DNA of 64,000 bases from Betaproteobacteria bacterium (GTDB taxonomy: Bacteria; Pseudomonadota; Gammaproteobacteria; Burkholderiales; Sulfuricellaceae). The stretch covers positions 1-64,000 of the forward strand of contig JAJFTF010000040.1 in NCBI GenBank assembly GCA_021373185.1, in the 5' to 3' direction. This document shows, piece by piece, positions 1-8,624 of the stretch (the stretch's first letter is position 1; each line of letters starts with the position of its first letter). The position numbers and the translations under genes were made by a program. A model generated the notes under the pieces. That model saw only the letters and a list, made by a program, of their open reading frames with translations, was not told where the DNA came from and searched no databases.

Positions 1-416
1 TCGCCGAAGCGCAGGCAGAAGTAAAAATCACCGGGGACTGGCCGCGTGTTTTCGTCAGCCGCGACGAAATGATGCGGCTGATCCAGAACCTGATCGGCAA
101 TGCGGTCAAATACCGCGTTGCCGGGCGCAAGCCGGAAATCACCGTGCGCAGCGAAACAATCGACCAAGAATGGCGTCTGAGTGTCGCCGACAACGGCGTC
201 GGCATTCTCCCCAGCCAGATTCACCGGCTATTCCAGATGTTTCAGCGCCTGCAAACGCGCGCCGCCTACGAGGGTACCGGCATCGGGCTGGCGCTGTGCC
301 GCAAGATCGCCGAGCATCACGGCGGGCGCATCGAAGCCGAATCCGCCGGGGAAGGTTTGGGCAGCCGCTTTTGTGTTCACCTGCCGATCCGGCGGGATGA
401 GTCCGCCGGAGAATAA
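1..416 (+). CDS. Sensor histidine kinase, C-terminal fragment (cut by window start)
   Basis: The reading frame is open at the left edge (first full codon at base 3), so only the last 137 or so residues are visible. They form a HATPase_c domain: N-box NLIGNAVKYR, G1 box DNGVGI, an F-box region (LFQMFQRL) and G2 box GTGIGLAL. This is the ATP-binding half of a two-component kinase that would phosphorylate its own upstream His and then a receiver. The N-box style resembles phytochrome-like/Cph1-type kinases, which often pair with small Rcp1-type receivers such as those at 3023-3945, but the sensor part is outside the window. The stop TAA at 414-416 is followed by 125 bp before the next gene. Confidence 0.93.
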   Translation, partial: AEAQAEVKITGDWPRVFVSRDEMMRLIQNLIGNAVKYRVAGRKPEITVRSETIDQEWRLSVADNGVGILPSQIHRLFQMFQRLQTRAAYEGTGIGLALCRKIAEHHGGRIEAESAGEGLGSRFCVHLPIRRDESAGE

Positions 417-541
417 CCATGATGAAAGCACCTGTGTCCCTTTTTTCGCCGGCATGTGGTTTAATCCGGGGCGATTTTTTTACAGGTGACCCTTGGTCAT
501 CTGTTGGAATGCATCAAGCTACTTAAATCAAGGAGCATCTC

Positions 542-1543
542 ATGTGGAAAACATTTTTCACTTTGCTGTTTATCGCGGCACTCGCGGGTTGTCAGAAGCC
601 ATCGACGCCCAATGCAGAACAACAAGGCGCAGGATCATTGCAGAAAATTACTGTCGCTTATACCAACCAGCCACAAAGTACTCTCGTCCACGTCGCGCTG
701 GCAAAGGGGTATTTCGCCGAGGAAGGACTCGATGCCCAGTCGTTAATGCACACCTATGGCAAGGCTGCGCTGCAATCGGTTCTCGAGAACAAGGCTGAAT
801 TTGCAACGGTTGCAGAGACTCCAGTCATGTTCAACGTCCTCAAGGGCGAGAAGATTTTTGTAATCGCCAACATAGAAGCAAGCAGTATGAACAACGCGAT
901 TGTGGCAAGAAAAAGTTCGGGGATTAATGCGCCCGGCGACCTGAAGGGAAAACGCATCGGATTCACGCCCGGCACCACATCCGATTTTTTCCTGGATTCG
1001 CTGTTGACGGCAAACGGTCTCACCCGGCAGGAAATTCAGCCTGTCGCCATGAAGCCCGAGGAAATGCAGGATGCCATCATGGCGAAGAGGGTCGATGCGG
1101 TTTCCACCTGGAATTATCCGCTGACGCAAATCAAGCGGCAGCTTGGATCTGACGGAACGATTCTTTATGATCGGGAAATTTATACCGAAACATTCAATAT
1201 CGCCGCACAGCAGGATTTTGTCCAAAAAAACCCGGCGACGGTCAAACGCTTTCTCCGCGCCTTGATCAAGGCAGAGAATTTTGTGGCGAAGAATCCGGAT
1301 GAAGCGCAAGCCATCATGTCCGCTGCAACGAAAATAGACAAAAGCCTCATCCACGAAGTCTGGAATTCTTTCAACTATCATGTCGTGCTCGACCAGACAC
1401 TCCTGATCACCCTGGAAGACGAAGCCAGGTGGGCGATGAAAAACAAGTTGACTGACCGGACCGTCATGCCCGACTACCTGAGCTTCATTCATCTCGATAG
1501 CCTCAGGGAAATCAAACCGGAAGCGATCAAGATGAACCGGTAG
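542..1543 (+). CDS. Periplasmic substrate-binding lipoprotein, NMT1/SsuA-like
   Basis: A 333-aa protein with a lipoprotein signal peptide: hydrophobic residues 5-15 followed by lipobox LAGC (Cys17). After the lipobox comes a type II periplasmic-binding fold of the NMT1/SsuA/TauA group, with the usual opening (KITVAYTNQPQ), an ALAKGYFAEEGLD helix and a DLKGKRIGFTPGT segment. Relatives bind sulfonates, taurine, nitrate or thiamine precursors for ABC importers. No permease or ATPase gene is adjacent. It is followed after 7 bp by a membrane histidine kinase, so it may present a ligand to that sensor rather than feed a transporter (inference). The ATG is preceded by a good ribosome-binding site, AAGGAG, at about 531-536. 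The ligand cannot be read from sequence. Confidence 0.88.
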   Translation: MWKTFFTLLFIAALAGCQKPSTPNAEQQGAGSLQKITVAYTNQPQSTLVHVALAKGYFAEEGLDAQSLMHTYGKAALQSVLENKAEFATVAETPVMFNVLKGEKIFVIANIEASSMNNAIVARKSSGINAPGDLKGKRIGFTPGTTSDFFLDSLLTANGLTRQEIQPVAMKPEEMQDAIMAKRVDAVSTWNYPLTQIKRQLGSDGTILYDREIYTETFNIAAQQDFVQKNPATVKRFLRALIKAENFVAKNPDEAQAIMSAATKIDKSLIHEVWNSFNYHVVLDQTLLITLEDEARWAMKNKLTDRTVMPDYLSFIHLDSLREIKPEAIKMNR

Positions 1544-1550
1544 GCCATAT

Positions 1551-3026
1551 ATGCGCATCACTACCCGATTAAGGATCATTTCGACAGCTACGATAGCCGC
1601 TCTCGTCGTGTTGGCGCCGGTTCTCATCTGGTCATTTATCGAATTTGAGAGCGCAAAGAAAGACTACGCTCTTGCAGAAGCGATCAAGGTTAATTTTTTC
1701 GAGCGCACCTCATTCAGGGATCAGTATTTCCTGTATCGCGAAGACCGCGCGCGGGTACTGTGGGAGAAAAACAGGGAAATGGCCGACCGCCTGTTACTCC
1801 AGGCCAAGGCCCAATTCCATATCGAAGACCAGCAGGATTTGGAACGGCTGCGCAAAAATATCGAAGACAGCGCGATTATTTTCCAGCGCATCGTCAACAA
1901 CAATGAAGTATTGAGAGCCGCCACCGGCAACCGCCATGTTTATGAAGAACTCGACAAAAGGCTTTTCAGCCAGTTGTTACTGAAGGCTATAACTGTCCGC
2001 GATACCTCGACTGCCTTGCAGGATACAAGCGCACGGCGCGTTGAGCAGGCTTACAAACACCTGACCATCATTATGGGTTTGTTCGCGGTCATGCTGGCGT
2101 TTGCCACCATTCTGATCTCGGGACAGATCGGCAGGCTAATCCGCAAGCGCTTGGCTCCGCTGCACGATGGCGCAATAATTGTTGCAGACGGCAATCTGGA
2201 TTACCGGATTCAGTGCGACGGTACTGATGAATTTGCCGAACTTGCCCGGTCCATCAACGCCATGACGGGCAAACTTCAAACTTTTACCGGGCAGCTCGAG
2301 GCGGAAATCGCCGAACGCAAGCAGGCCGCGGACGCACTGGCACGTAGCCGCGCCGAGCTGCAGCGCTTTGCCGAAATTTCAGCGCATCATTTGCAGGAAC
2401 CTGCCCGCCGCATAGCCAGCTACGCGGAGCGCCTGAGCGCGCAACTGGCCGGACGGCTGGAGGATGCCCAGACCAATTTGTCTCTCGTATACATTGGACA
2501 GCAGGCGCGTCGCCAGCAAAATTTGCTGCACGATATCGAGCGCTACCTGGCGGCTAGCCAGCCGCGTGGCGAGCTTAAGGATATTGACACCCAACGGGCA
2601 GTTGCGGAAATACTGGAGAGCATGGCTGGGCGCATCGGCGAGGCGGGCGCCGAAATCACGTTAAACGACTTGCCGGCGGCGCATATCGATGCGCCACGGT
2701 TGAAAGACTTGTTTACGGTGGCACTGGATAATGCCTTCAATTTTGGCGGCAGTGAGCGGCCCTTGCGTATTATCATCGCGGGTGAACGTCAGGGGGATTA
2801 CGTGCGCTATAGCATCAGCGATAATGGGCCGGGGGTGGAAGCGGAATATCGCGAGCGGGTGTTCCGCGTTTTCGAGCGGCTGACGGCGACAAGCGAAGGA
2901 ACGGGCATCGGTCTCGCTATCCTGCGTCGCGTGGCGGAAAGCACGGGTGGACGCGCCTGGATCGAAGAAACGCCGGGTGGCGGTTGCCGCGTATTATTTG
3001 AAGTACCTGCGGGAGAACTCTCTTGA
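1551..3026 (+). CDS. Membrane sensor histidine kinase with HAMP domain
   Basis: A 491-aa inner-membrane kinase. TM1 is at about residues 11-30 and TM2 at about 170-190, enclosing a helical periplasmic domain of about 140 aa. A HAMP linker follows (about 192-245), then a coiled stretch rich in Ala, Glu and Arg. The dimerisation/phosphoacceptor motif is SAHHLQEPARRI, unusual in having HHLQEP where most kinases have HELRTP. The HATPase domain has N-box DNAFNFGG, DNGPGVE and GTGIGLAI. It starts 7 bp after the binding-protein gene, and its TGA overlaps the TTG start of the next receiver. The arrangement suggests a binding protein to kinase to receiver relay; the partner assignments are inferred from position. 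Confidence 0.9.
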   Translation: MRITTRLRIISTATIAALVVLAPVLIWSFIEFESAKKDYALAEAIKVNFFERTSFRDQYFLYREDRARVLWEKNREMADRLLLQAKAQFHIEDQQDLERLRKNIEDSAIIFQRIVNNNEVLRAATGNRHVYEELDKRLFSQLLLKAITVRDTSTALQDTSARRVEQAYKHLTIIMGLFAVMLAFATILISGQIGRLIRKRLAPLHDGAIIVADGNLDYRIQCDGTDEFAELARSINAMTGKLQTFTGQLEAEIAERKQAADALARSRAELQRFAEISAHHLQEPARRIASYAERLSAQLAGRLEDAQTNLSLVYIGQQARRQQNLLHDIERYLAASQPRGELKDIDTQRAVAEILESMAGRIGEAGAEITLNDLPAAHIDAPRLKDLFTVALDNAFNFGGSERPLRIIIAGERQGDYVRYSISDNGPGVEAEYRERVFRVFERLTATSEGTGIGLAILRRVAESTGGRAWIEETPGGGCRVLFEVPAGELS

Positions 3027-3469
3027 AAACGACAATTCAACCTTTCATTATCCTGCTGGCTGAAGACGAGCCGGCAGATGCCAATCTGGTCAAGTTGGCC
3101 ATTTCCGAAAACCGCATCCTGGCGGACCTGCACACGGTCGTCGATGGCCGCGAAGCATTTGAGTTTCTGCGCCGCCAGGGGCCGCGCTTTGCCGATGCGC
3201 CACGTCCCAACCTGATTTTGCTCGACCTCAACATGCCGCGCATGGATGGACGGGAATTTCTTGCTGCGATCAAGCAGGATACAGCCCTGAAAGACATTCC
3301 GGTGGTGGTGCTGACCACCTCGGATGTCGAGCGCGACATCGTGGCTTCCTATCATCTCGGCGCCTCCGGCTATGTCACCAAGCCGGTGGATATCAACCAA
3401 TTTATTGATGCTGTCCGCCAACTTGGCGATTACTGGTTTTCCCTGGTGCGCCTGCCCCAGCAGTCATGA
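3023..3469 (+). CDS. Single-domain response regulator (Rcp1-like)
   Basis: A 148-aa stand-alone receiver with no output domain. The acidic pocket is ED in LLAEDEPAD, the phospho-acceptor Asp is in LLDLNMPRMDG, the conserved Thr is in VVVLTTSD and the Lys in GYVTKPVD. The insertion between beta2 and alpha2 and the long alpha5 are typical of the Rcp1 group that serves phytochrome-like and HHxxxP-type kinases. Start TTG at 3023 overlaps the upstream kinase stop (TTGA) and has a GGGAG ribosome-binding site about 6 bp upstream, so translational coupling is likely. Its target is probably another protein (phosphorelay or protein-protein control), since it has no DNA-binding domain. Confidence 0.9.
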   Translation: MKTTIQPFIILLAEDEPADANLVKLAISENRILADLHTVVDGREAFEFLRRQGPRFADAPRPNLILLDLNMPRMDGREFLAAIKQDTALKDIPVVVLTTSDVERDIVASYHLGASGYVTKPVDINQFIDAVRQLGDYWFSLVRLPQQS

Positions 3470-3945
3470 ACTCGCAACGCAACTTGTGTCTCCTGGCGGT
3501 GGTTGACGATCCCGGAGAAGCCGGCCAGTTGCAACTGGCTGTGCAGCAGATCGGCTTTGCCGTGAAATTGTACGTTGCCAGCGACTATCTTGAAGCGCTC
3601 CAGTTTCTGCACCAGCAAGGCGAGCGCTTCCAGTGTGCACCCCGTCCGGATCTGATTTTGCTGGACATCAAGATGTCTGGCCAGGAATATCTGGCGTTTC
3701 TTGTTACCGCCAAGCAGGACGAGCATTTGCGTGCTATTCCGGTGGTGATCATGGCTACCTCCGAACTCGAAGCCGATGTGCGCGCCGCCTACCATCATGG
3801 CGCGGCAGGCTATGTGCTCAAGCCGGCGGACATCAATGAATTCGCGGGCACTATCAATAAACTTGGCCAATATTGGTTTGAACGGATAAGATTGCCGGAA
3901 AATTGCAGCATCTGCACCGATGTAGCAAGGGCAATCAACGAGTAA
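3466..3945 (+). CDS. Single-domain receiver, divergent beta3-alpha3 loop
   Basis: A 159-aa receiver-like protein that overlaps the previous gene by ATGA. It looks like a tandem duplicate of the 3023-3469 receiver: both share the RPDLILLD/RPNLILLD strand, the PADIN/PVDIN motif and a Y/YWF C-terminal helix. The phospho-Asp survives in LLDIKMS, and so do the DD pocket (VVDDPGEA), the Thr in MATSE and the Lys in VLKPAD. The MPRMDG loop after the Asp has lost two residues and its Pro-Asp-Gly (now MSGQE). Phosphorylation is plausible, but switching may be altered. A C-terminal extension has two Cys (NCSIC). Its role in the relay is unknown. Confidence 0.85.
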   Translation: MNSQRNLCLLAVVDDPGEAGQLQLAVQQIGFAVKLYVASDYLEALQFLHQQGERFQCAPRPDLILLDIKMSGQEYLAFLVTAKQDEHLRAIPVVIMATSELEADVRAAYHHGAAGYVLKPADINEFAGTINKLGQYWFERIRLPENCSICTDVARAINE

Positions 3946-3951
3946 AACCCA

Positions 3952-5145
3952 ATGAATAAAACTTTTCAGCATGCAGAGACCATCCTGGTCGTCGAAGACG
4001 ACCCTGGTGATTTCGGCTTGATTCGGGCGTTGATTCGTCTGGCCCATCATGTGCAGAGCGATGACGAGGAGCCAGTGATCTGGGCGCAAACGCTGGTCGA
4101 TGGCCTAACCAAAGCCGGGCAGCAGCAACCCGATGTCGTGCTGCTGGATCTGTCGCTACCCGACTCGTCGGGGGTCGCCACGGTACGGTCGATGCGTACC
4201 GCCCTGCCCGATGTGCCTATCGTGGTGCTTACCGGACATGACGACAGTTGGCTTTCCATTGCCGCGCTGGAAGCCGGAGCACAGGATTATCTGGTCAAGG
4301 GCCAATTCGATGTCGATGCGCTGAAACGCGCGGTGCGTAACGCGCGGGTGCGCGGGGCGCTCGAATCGCGTCTGCGGCTGCTCAATGAAACGCTGGAACA
4401 GCGTGTTCAGGAAGAACTGGCAAAGAACCGCGAGAAAGACCTCGTGCTGATCCAGCAGTCCCGCCTGGCCACCATGGGCGAGGTGCTGCACAACATCGCT
4501 CATCAGTGGCGTCAGCCGCTCAACGCACTGGCCGTGCTCCAGGCCAACATCAAGGACGCCTTCGAATACGGCGAGTTGACTCGGGAATCCATCGTTAAAT
4601 ACACCGAAGATGGCGAGCGCTACATTCAGAAGATGTCGAAAACCATTGACGATTTCCGCAATTTTTTCCAGTCCGCCGAAAAATCCACCCGCTTCAATTT
4701 GGTGGAATCGGTGCGTCAGGCTTTGAGCATCATGGACGCCAGTTTCGAGGTCGGCAAAATTGCCATCGCGGTGGAAACGCCCGTGGATGTTTTTGTCGAA
4801 GGGATGTTCAACGAATTGTCCCATGCGTTGCTCAATGTGCTGGTCAATGCCAGAGACGCTATCAAGGCGAAGGGGAGACCTGACGGGGTCATCCTCATCT
4901 GGCTGGCGCATGAGGACAACATGGGGATAATTCGAATTCGCGATAATGGCGGCGGCATTCCTGAGAAAGCCCTCTCCAAGGTGTTCGATCCCTATTTCAC
5001 CACGAAGGAAAATGGCACGGGCATCGGCCTTTACATGACCCGGATGATTCTGGAACACATGCATGGCCGCATTGAGGCGCGCAACGTCGAGGACGGCGCG
5101 GAGATTGCGATCTTCGTTCCGGCGGTATCCCCACCTACATCATAG
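3952..5145 (+). CDS. Receiver-histidine kinase fusion (soluble)
   Basis: A 397-aa cytosolic protein. An N-terminal receiver (about 10-130; VVEDDPGDF, phospho-Asp in LLDLSLPDSSG, VLTGHD, Lys in YLVKGQFD) is followed by a coiled linker. A kinase core comes next with H-box HQWRQPLNALA (about 184-194) and a HATPase domain (NVLVNARDAI, DNGGGIPE, FDPYFTTKENGTGIGLYM). This receiver-first order suggests that the kinase is switched by phosphorylation from an upstream kinase, or that it acts as a relay node. It lies 6 bp after the second receiver, in the same apparent operon. The kinase core closely resembles that of the PAS kinase at 57874-61005. Confidence 0.9.
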   Translation: MNKTFQHAETILVVEDDPGDFGLIRALIRLAHHVQSDDEEPVIWAQTLVDGLTKAGQQQPDVVLLDLSLPDSSGVATVRSMRTALPDVPIVVLTGHDDSWLSIAALEAGAQDYLVKGQFDVDALKRAVRNARVRGALESRLRLLNETLEQRVQEELAKNREKDLVLIQQSRLATMGEVLHNIAHQWRQPLNALAVLQANIKDAFEYGELTRESIVKYTEDGERYIQKMSKTIDDFRNFFQSAEKSTRFNLVESVRQALSIMDASFEVGKIAIAVETPVDVFVEGMFNELSHALLNVLVNARDAIKAKGRPDGVILIWLAHEDNMGIIRIRDNGGGIPEKALSKVFDPYFTTKENGTGIGLYMTRMILEHMHGRIEARNVEDGAEIAIFVPAVSPPTS

Positions 5146-5282
5146 CCAGGCACAGCGGTGGCTTTTGATCGAATATCGTCACGACACATCGAGAAAATCA
5201 ATCTTTACCACTCCCGTTGCTGCAATGTGATGGGGCAGGTTATCTAAATATGCCATCCATCGCGCTCTTGCCAGGTAAATTC

Positions 5283-7385
5283 ATGGCCTTTTTGTTGCGC
5301 CAATCGGGCCGCCGTTTTGGCTTTCGTCAGCAACTTTTCTGGTACATCGGCATCTTTGCCATTACCGTGCTGCTTATCGTCGGGGCCACGCTCAGTTGGG
5401 TTGCCTATGATGAGTTTCAGCAGGCGCAGGAGTCCGAATACCGGTTGCTCGAAGCCCATGCTCGCAATGCTGACGTACAAATTACCAAGGCATTGGATAA
5501 AATCGGCCACTCACTCAATCAGATTGCCGAAGCGCGATTGGCCGACCGCTCGCTTCAGGGCAGGACGTTCGCCGCTGAGTTCGCCCGACAGAGGAAAGCC
5601 ATTCCTGAACTTGGCACGCTGTTGGTGACCGATGCTGCCGGGCGCATTCATACCGCCACCGATGCGGCGATAGTCGGGCGCGATATTTCCCATGAGCCCT
5701 ATTTTGCTGCTTTCCTCAAGCCTGGGCAGACCTCCAAACTGTTCATGTCTCGCCCGGATAAGCATCTTCTCGGCACTACCGCAGTGGTCTTCACGCTGCC
5801 CATTGTCGGTGCCGACCGCCAATTTCTTGGCGTGGTGGGTGTCACCATCGGCTTCCGGTTTTTTCCTGGCATATTGCAGGCAATCAACCCGGATGATTCC
5901 GCCAGCATGTCTGTCATCTTCAATCATGACGGCGATCTCGTGTACCGACGCAGCGATTCGGAGAAATTTTTCGGCAACAACATCGTCAAGGTCAGTTCGG
6001 TATTTAGAGAGCATTACCACTTGGGCAGGCAGGTGACGCGCCATATCGGCCCCTCTGCCCACGATGGCAAGACCCGGCTATTTCTTGTGCGGGATGTGGG
6101 CGACACGGGCCTCGGCCTGATTCTTTCCCGGCAGCTCGATGAAGTTCTCGCCAAGTGGCAACGCGATGTCATTATCTATGCGCTGATTTTTCTGTTCACC
6201 ATCGTGGTGGCGGTCTCAATTGTTATCGTTGCTGTGCGCCACAAGAAGCTGGGAGAGGATCTTGTGGCGGCAAAGCTCCGGGCGGAAGAGGCCAATCTCG
6301 CCAAGTCAAAATTTCTTGCCGCTGCCAGCCATGACCTGCGCCAGCCAATTCATGCTCAAGGCTTGTTTTTAAGTGTGCTTGCGCGCACGGAATTGACTAC
6401 GCATCAACGCGAGATACTTGCTGGCGCCAATGCTGCTGCCAAAGCTTCCAGCGAAATGCTCAATACGTTGCTCGATTATTCGCGTATTGAGGCGGGTGTG
6501 ATCCAATCACAACCGGAGCCGTTCCCCTTGCAGCCTTTGCTGAACAAACTGGAAAAGGAATTCGCCTCTCAAGCCGAGATAAAAAAGTTGGCGTACCGTT
6601 CGCGCAAGACAGATCTGGCTGTGCAGTCTGACCCAATGCTGGTGGAGTTGATTTTGCGTAATCTGATCTCCAATGCGATCCGTTATACCAGGAGCGGCGG
6701 GCTGCTGGTGGCATGTCGCAAGCGAGGCGATCGAGCCGTGCTGGAGGTATGGGACACCGGTATCGGTATTGCCCCGGCTCATCAGCAAGACGTATTTCGC
6801 GAATTCCACCAGTTGGGCAATCCCGAACGGGACAGGCACAATGGCTTGGGTTTGGGGTTGGCAATTGCCGAGAGATTGGCGCGCACACTGGGACACGCAC
6901 TGTCGCTGACTTCCACGCTGCATCGCGGCAGCGTGTTCAGACTGACCTTGCCCATCGCCACCGCAGAGTTACCGCTGGAGCGGGGGGCTTTCGAACATGG
7001 CAAAATACCGTTCAATGTGCGCGTGCTGGTGATCGACGACGATGCCATCGTGCGTGCCAGCATGCACCTTATGCTGCGCGGTTGGGGCTGTGAGTGTGAT
7101 ATGGCGGAATCTATCGAAGAAGCGCTCGAACTTGCGCGTGTTCGCGCCCCTGACCTGGTCATCAGCGATTATCGTCTGCGCGAGCAGCGCACCGGGCTGG
7201 AGGCAATCGTTGCCTTGCGCGTATTGCTGGGGAGCCGCTTGCCGGCCATGCTGATTACCGGCGATACCGCGCCGGATCGACTGCGCGAAGCGCAAGGCAG
7301 CGGCATACTGCTGCTGCACAAACCCGTAACGCCTGAACTGTTACATCGTGGATTGGTGATAGCGCTGGAAGAACTTCGTCATTGA
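5283..7385 (+). CDS. Membrane hybrid histidine kinase with C-terminal receiver
   Basis: About 700 aa. TM1 (about 20-40) and TM2 (about 300-322) flank a large periplasmic sensor of dCache type (motifs around HEPYFAAFLKPG and FTLPIVGAD). The cytoplasmic part has H-box ASHDLRQPIHAQ, a HATPase domain (NLISNAIRYT, DTGIGIA, GLGLGLAI) and a terminal receiver (VIDDDAIV, phospho-Asp in LVISDYRL, Lys in LLLHKPV). Three in-frame starts are possible: TTG 5217, ATG 5250 and ATG 5283. The last has AGGT at good spacing and sits just before a basic, then hydrophobic, N-terminus, so I chose it. About 137 bp separate it from the upstream operon, so it may have its own promoter. The output route is unknown because no DNA-binding domain is present. 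Confidence 0.9.
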   Translation: MAFLLRQSGRRFGFRQQLFWYIGIFAITVLLIVGATLSWVAYDEFQQAQESEYRLLEAHARNADVQITKALDKIGHSLNQIAEARLADRSLQGRTFAAEFARQRKAIPELGTLLVTDAAGRIHTATDAAIVGRDISHEPYFAAFLKPGQTSKLFMSRPDKHLLGTTAVVFTLPIVGADRQFLGVVGVTIGFRFFPGILQAINPDDSASMSVIFNHDGDLVYRRSDSEKFFGNNIVKVSSVFREHYHLGRQVTRHIGPSAHDGKTRLFLVRDVGDTGLGLILSRQLDEVLAKWQRDVIIYALIFLFTIVVAVSIVIVAVRHKKLGEDLVAAKLRAEEANLAKSKFLAAASHDLRQPIHAQGLFLSVLARTELTTHQREILAGANAAAKASSEMLNTLLDYSRIEAGVIQSQPEPFPLQPLLNKLEKEFASQAEIKKLAYRSRKTDLAVQSDPMLVELILRNLISNAIRYTRSGGLLVACRKRGDRAVLEVWDTGIGIAPAHQQDVFREFHQLGNPERDRHNGLGLGLAIAERLARTLGHALSLTSTLHRGSVFRLTLPIATAELPLERGAFEHGKIPFNVRVLVIDDDAIVRASMHLMLRGWGCECDMAESIEEALELARVRAPDLVISDYRLREQRTGLEAIVALRVLLGSRLPAMLITGDTAPDRLREAQGSGILLLHKPVTPELLHRGLVIALEELRH

Positions 7386-7445
7386 TTTTGCCTGTTAATC
7401 ATCGAGGATGCTGCCATCTTCTGCCTGGCAGATAATCCGCCGCGA

Positions 7446-8156
7446 CTAATCCGGCAATTTATCGCGCAGCGCGTTACGATCAAACCACCATGAGTCGCCG
7501 ACGATGGCATTCACCACCTGGCTCAGCCGGGGCAGGAATACCTGCGGATCGCGCAGGCCCAGCTTGTCCATCCACGCATCGAGCGCTTGTTGATCCTGCA
7601 CGTTGCTGTGGCGTGCGGCAACACGGGCGATGAGGTTGTTGGCCAGCAGGCTCCAGTCACCGTGTTTTTCATCGTCGGCGCGCAGGTCGATCACATAGCG
7701 GATCGTCACGGCGGCAAGCGCTGCGCCATCCGAATGGCTGGGCGTTTCGGTGATCACATGGTCAAGCATGGCATAAGTGAGTTCCGGTGCGACCGGGAAG
7801 GTCACCGCCAGCCAGACGCCCATGCCCAGCGCGGGAATCGAAGCGGCTTGTTCGGTCTGGTAAAGCACGTTGCACGCTTCCACGGCATCCTGCCAGGATT
7901 CGTTTGCCAGCGCGGTATCGAACGCCGAACGCGCCAGACTCCAGGCTTCTTCCTTGCGCTCCAGAAACACCAGAATTTCGGCGACATCCAGTTGCAAGCG
8001 GGCGCGTTCCATCGGATCGGTGCCTGAGCAGTTCTTCAATTGGAGTTTTTTCCCGCTCAACTTTTGCTCGAATTCGATTTTTTCGGCATCGGTCAGGCCG
8101 TCTTGCAGCTCGGCCATATAGGCGTAGGGATCCGAATCTGGATGGCTTTCAGTCAT
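7446..8156 (-). CDS. Conserved-looking hypothetical soluble protein
   Basis: 236 aa, acidic, predicted soluble and mostly helical, with no signal peptide or membrane segment. I do not recognise the family. The alternating helices (ERARLQLDVAEILVF, EEAWSLARSAFD, WQDAVEACNVLYQ) look like TPR/alpha-solenoid pairs. The frame could open at 8321, but ATG 8156 (MTESHPDSDPYAY) is the natural start. The added 55 residues would be Arg/Gln-rich and unlike the rest. It is tail-to-tail with the hybrid kinase (60 bp between stops) and 79 bp downstream of the small gene at 8236-8562, possibly co-transcribed with it. Confidence 0.72.
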   Translation of the reverse strand: MTESHPDSDPYAYMAELQDGLTDAEKIEFEQKLSGKKLQLKNCSGTDPMERARLQLDVAEILVFLERKEEAWSLARSAFDTALANESWQDAVEACNVLYQTEQAASIPALGMGVWLAVTFPVAPELTYAMLDHVITETPSHSDGAALAAVTIRYVIDLRADDEKHGDWSLLANNLIARVAARHSNVQDQQALDAWMDKLGLRDPQVFLPRLSQVVNAIVGDSWWFDRNALRDKLPD

Positions 8157-8235
8157 GCTGGTGTTTGCTGGTCGTGATGGGGAAAGCGTTATTTTAAGGC
8201 ATTTTCCAAGTCTGGTTGCACTGTTGGCGCAGAGA

Positions 8236-8562
8236 TCAGGCGAATACGTCCAAAAGGCTGCCCACGCCGCCATTCGCTGGTCTCGGCGCTGCTGCCGGAT
8301 TGATTGCGGTTGTCGGCACAACCGTAACTGAGGGTGCGTCCGATTTTGCAGTGACGGATTTTTCCAGGCGAACCTTGATCTCGCTGATTCTGTTCGTCAG
8401 TGTTTGAATGATATCTTTGCCTTCGGGGGTTTTGGCAGAGCTGCAATGGGTCCAATCCGACAATTGTCTCTCGCACTGGACAAGCTGGGCTTCAAGGACG
8501 GCGGTTGAAGCGCCGGCGCTTGGGGCATTGCCGTATGAAATCGATCCGACGGCATTCAGCAT
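8236..8562 (-). CDS. Small FlxA-like coiled-coil protein
   Basis: 108 aa. Residues about 22-72 form an amphipathic coiled coil with two cysteines (QLVQCERQLSDW, THCSSAKTPEG) resembling FlxA-like small proteins. The C-terminus is a low-complexity Pro/Ala tail ending in GGVGSLLDVFA. There is no signal peptide. The ribosome-binding site is weak (ACGG about 10 bp upstream). It follows the MXKDX-repeat gene on the same strand, with a stem-loop between them. Coding status is supported by the helix heptads and by the lack of a better frame, but the size is small and the function unknown. Confidence 0.5.
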   Translation of the reverse strand: MLNAVGSISYGNAPSAGASTAVLEAQLVQCERQLSDWTHCSSAKTPEGKDIIQTLTNRISEIKVRLEKSVTAKSDAPSVTVVPTTAINPAAAPRPANGGVGSLLDVFA

Positions 8563-8594
8563 TTCAATAACCGTGAGCCTATGTGGCTGGCGTT

Positions 8595-8615
8595 CCCGCC
8601 TCTTGGTGAGGCGGG
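8595..8615 (-). terminator. Stem-loop after the MXKDX-repeat gene
   Basis: A perfect 8-bp GC-rich stem, CCCGCCTC / GAGGCGGG, with a 5-nt loop. It begins 9 bp after the stop of the 8625-8885 gene on the minus strand. No clear T-run follows, so it may be a weak terminator or an mRNA-stabilising hairpin. Confidence 0.4.
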
Positions 8616-8624
8616 AGGCGGGCC

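Noticed and set aside
743..1627. 294-aa open frame antisense to the binding lipoprotein
   Set aside because: The plus-strand gene has a signal peptide, lipobox and family motifs; this frame has none.
4156..5064. 302-aa open frame antisense to the receiver-kinase
   Set aside because: The plus strand encodes a complete receiver, H-box and ATPase domain.
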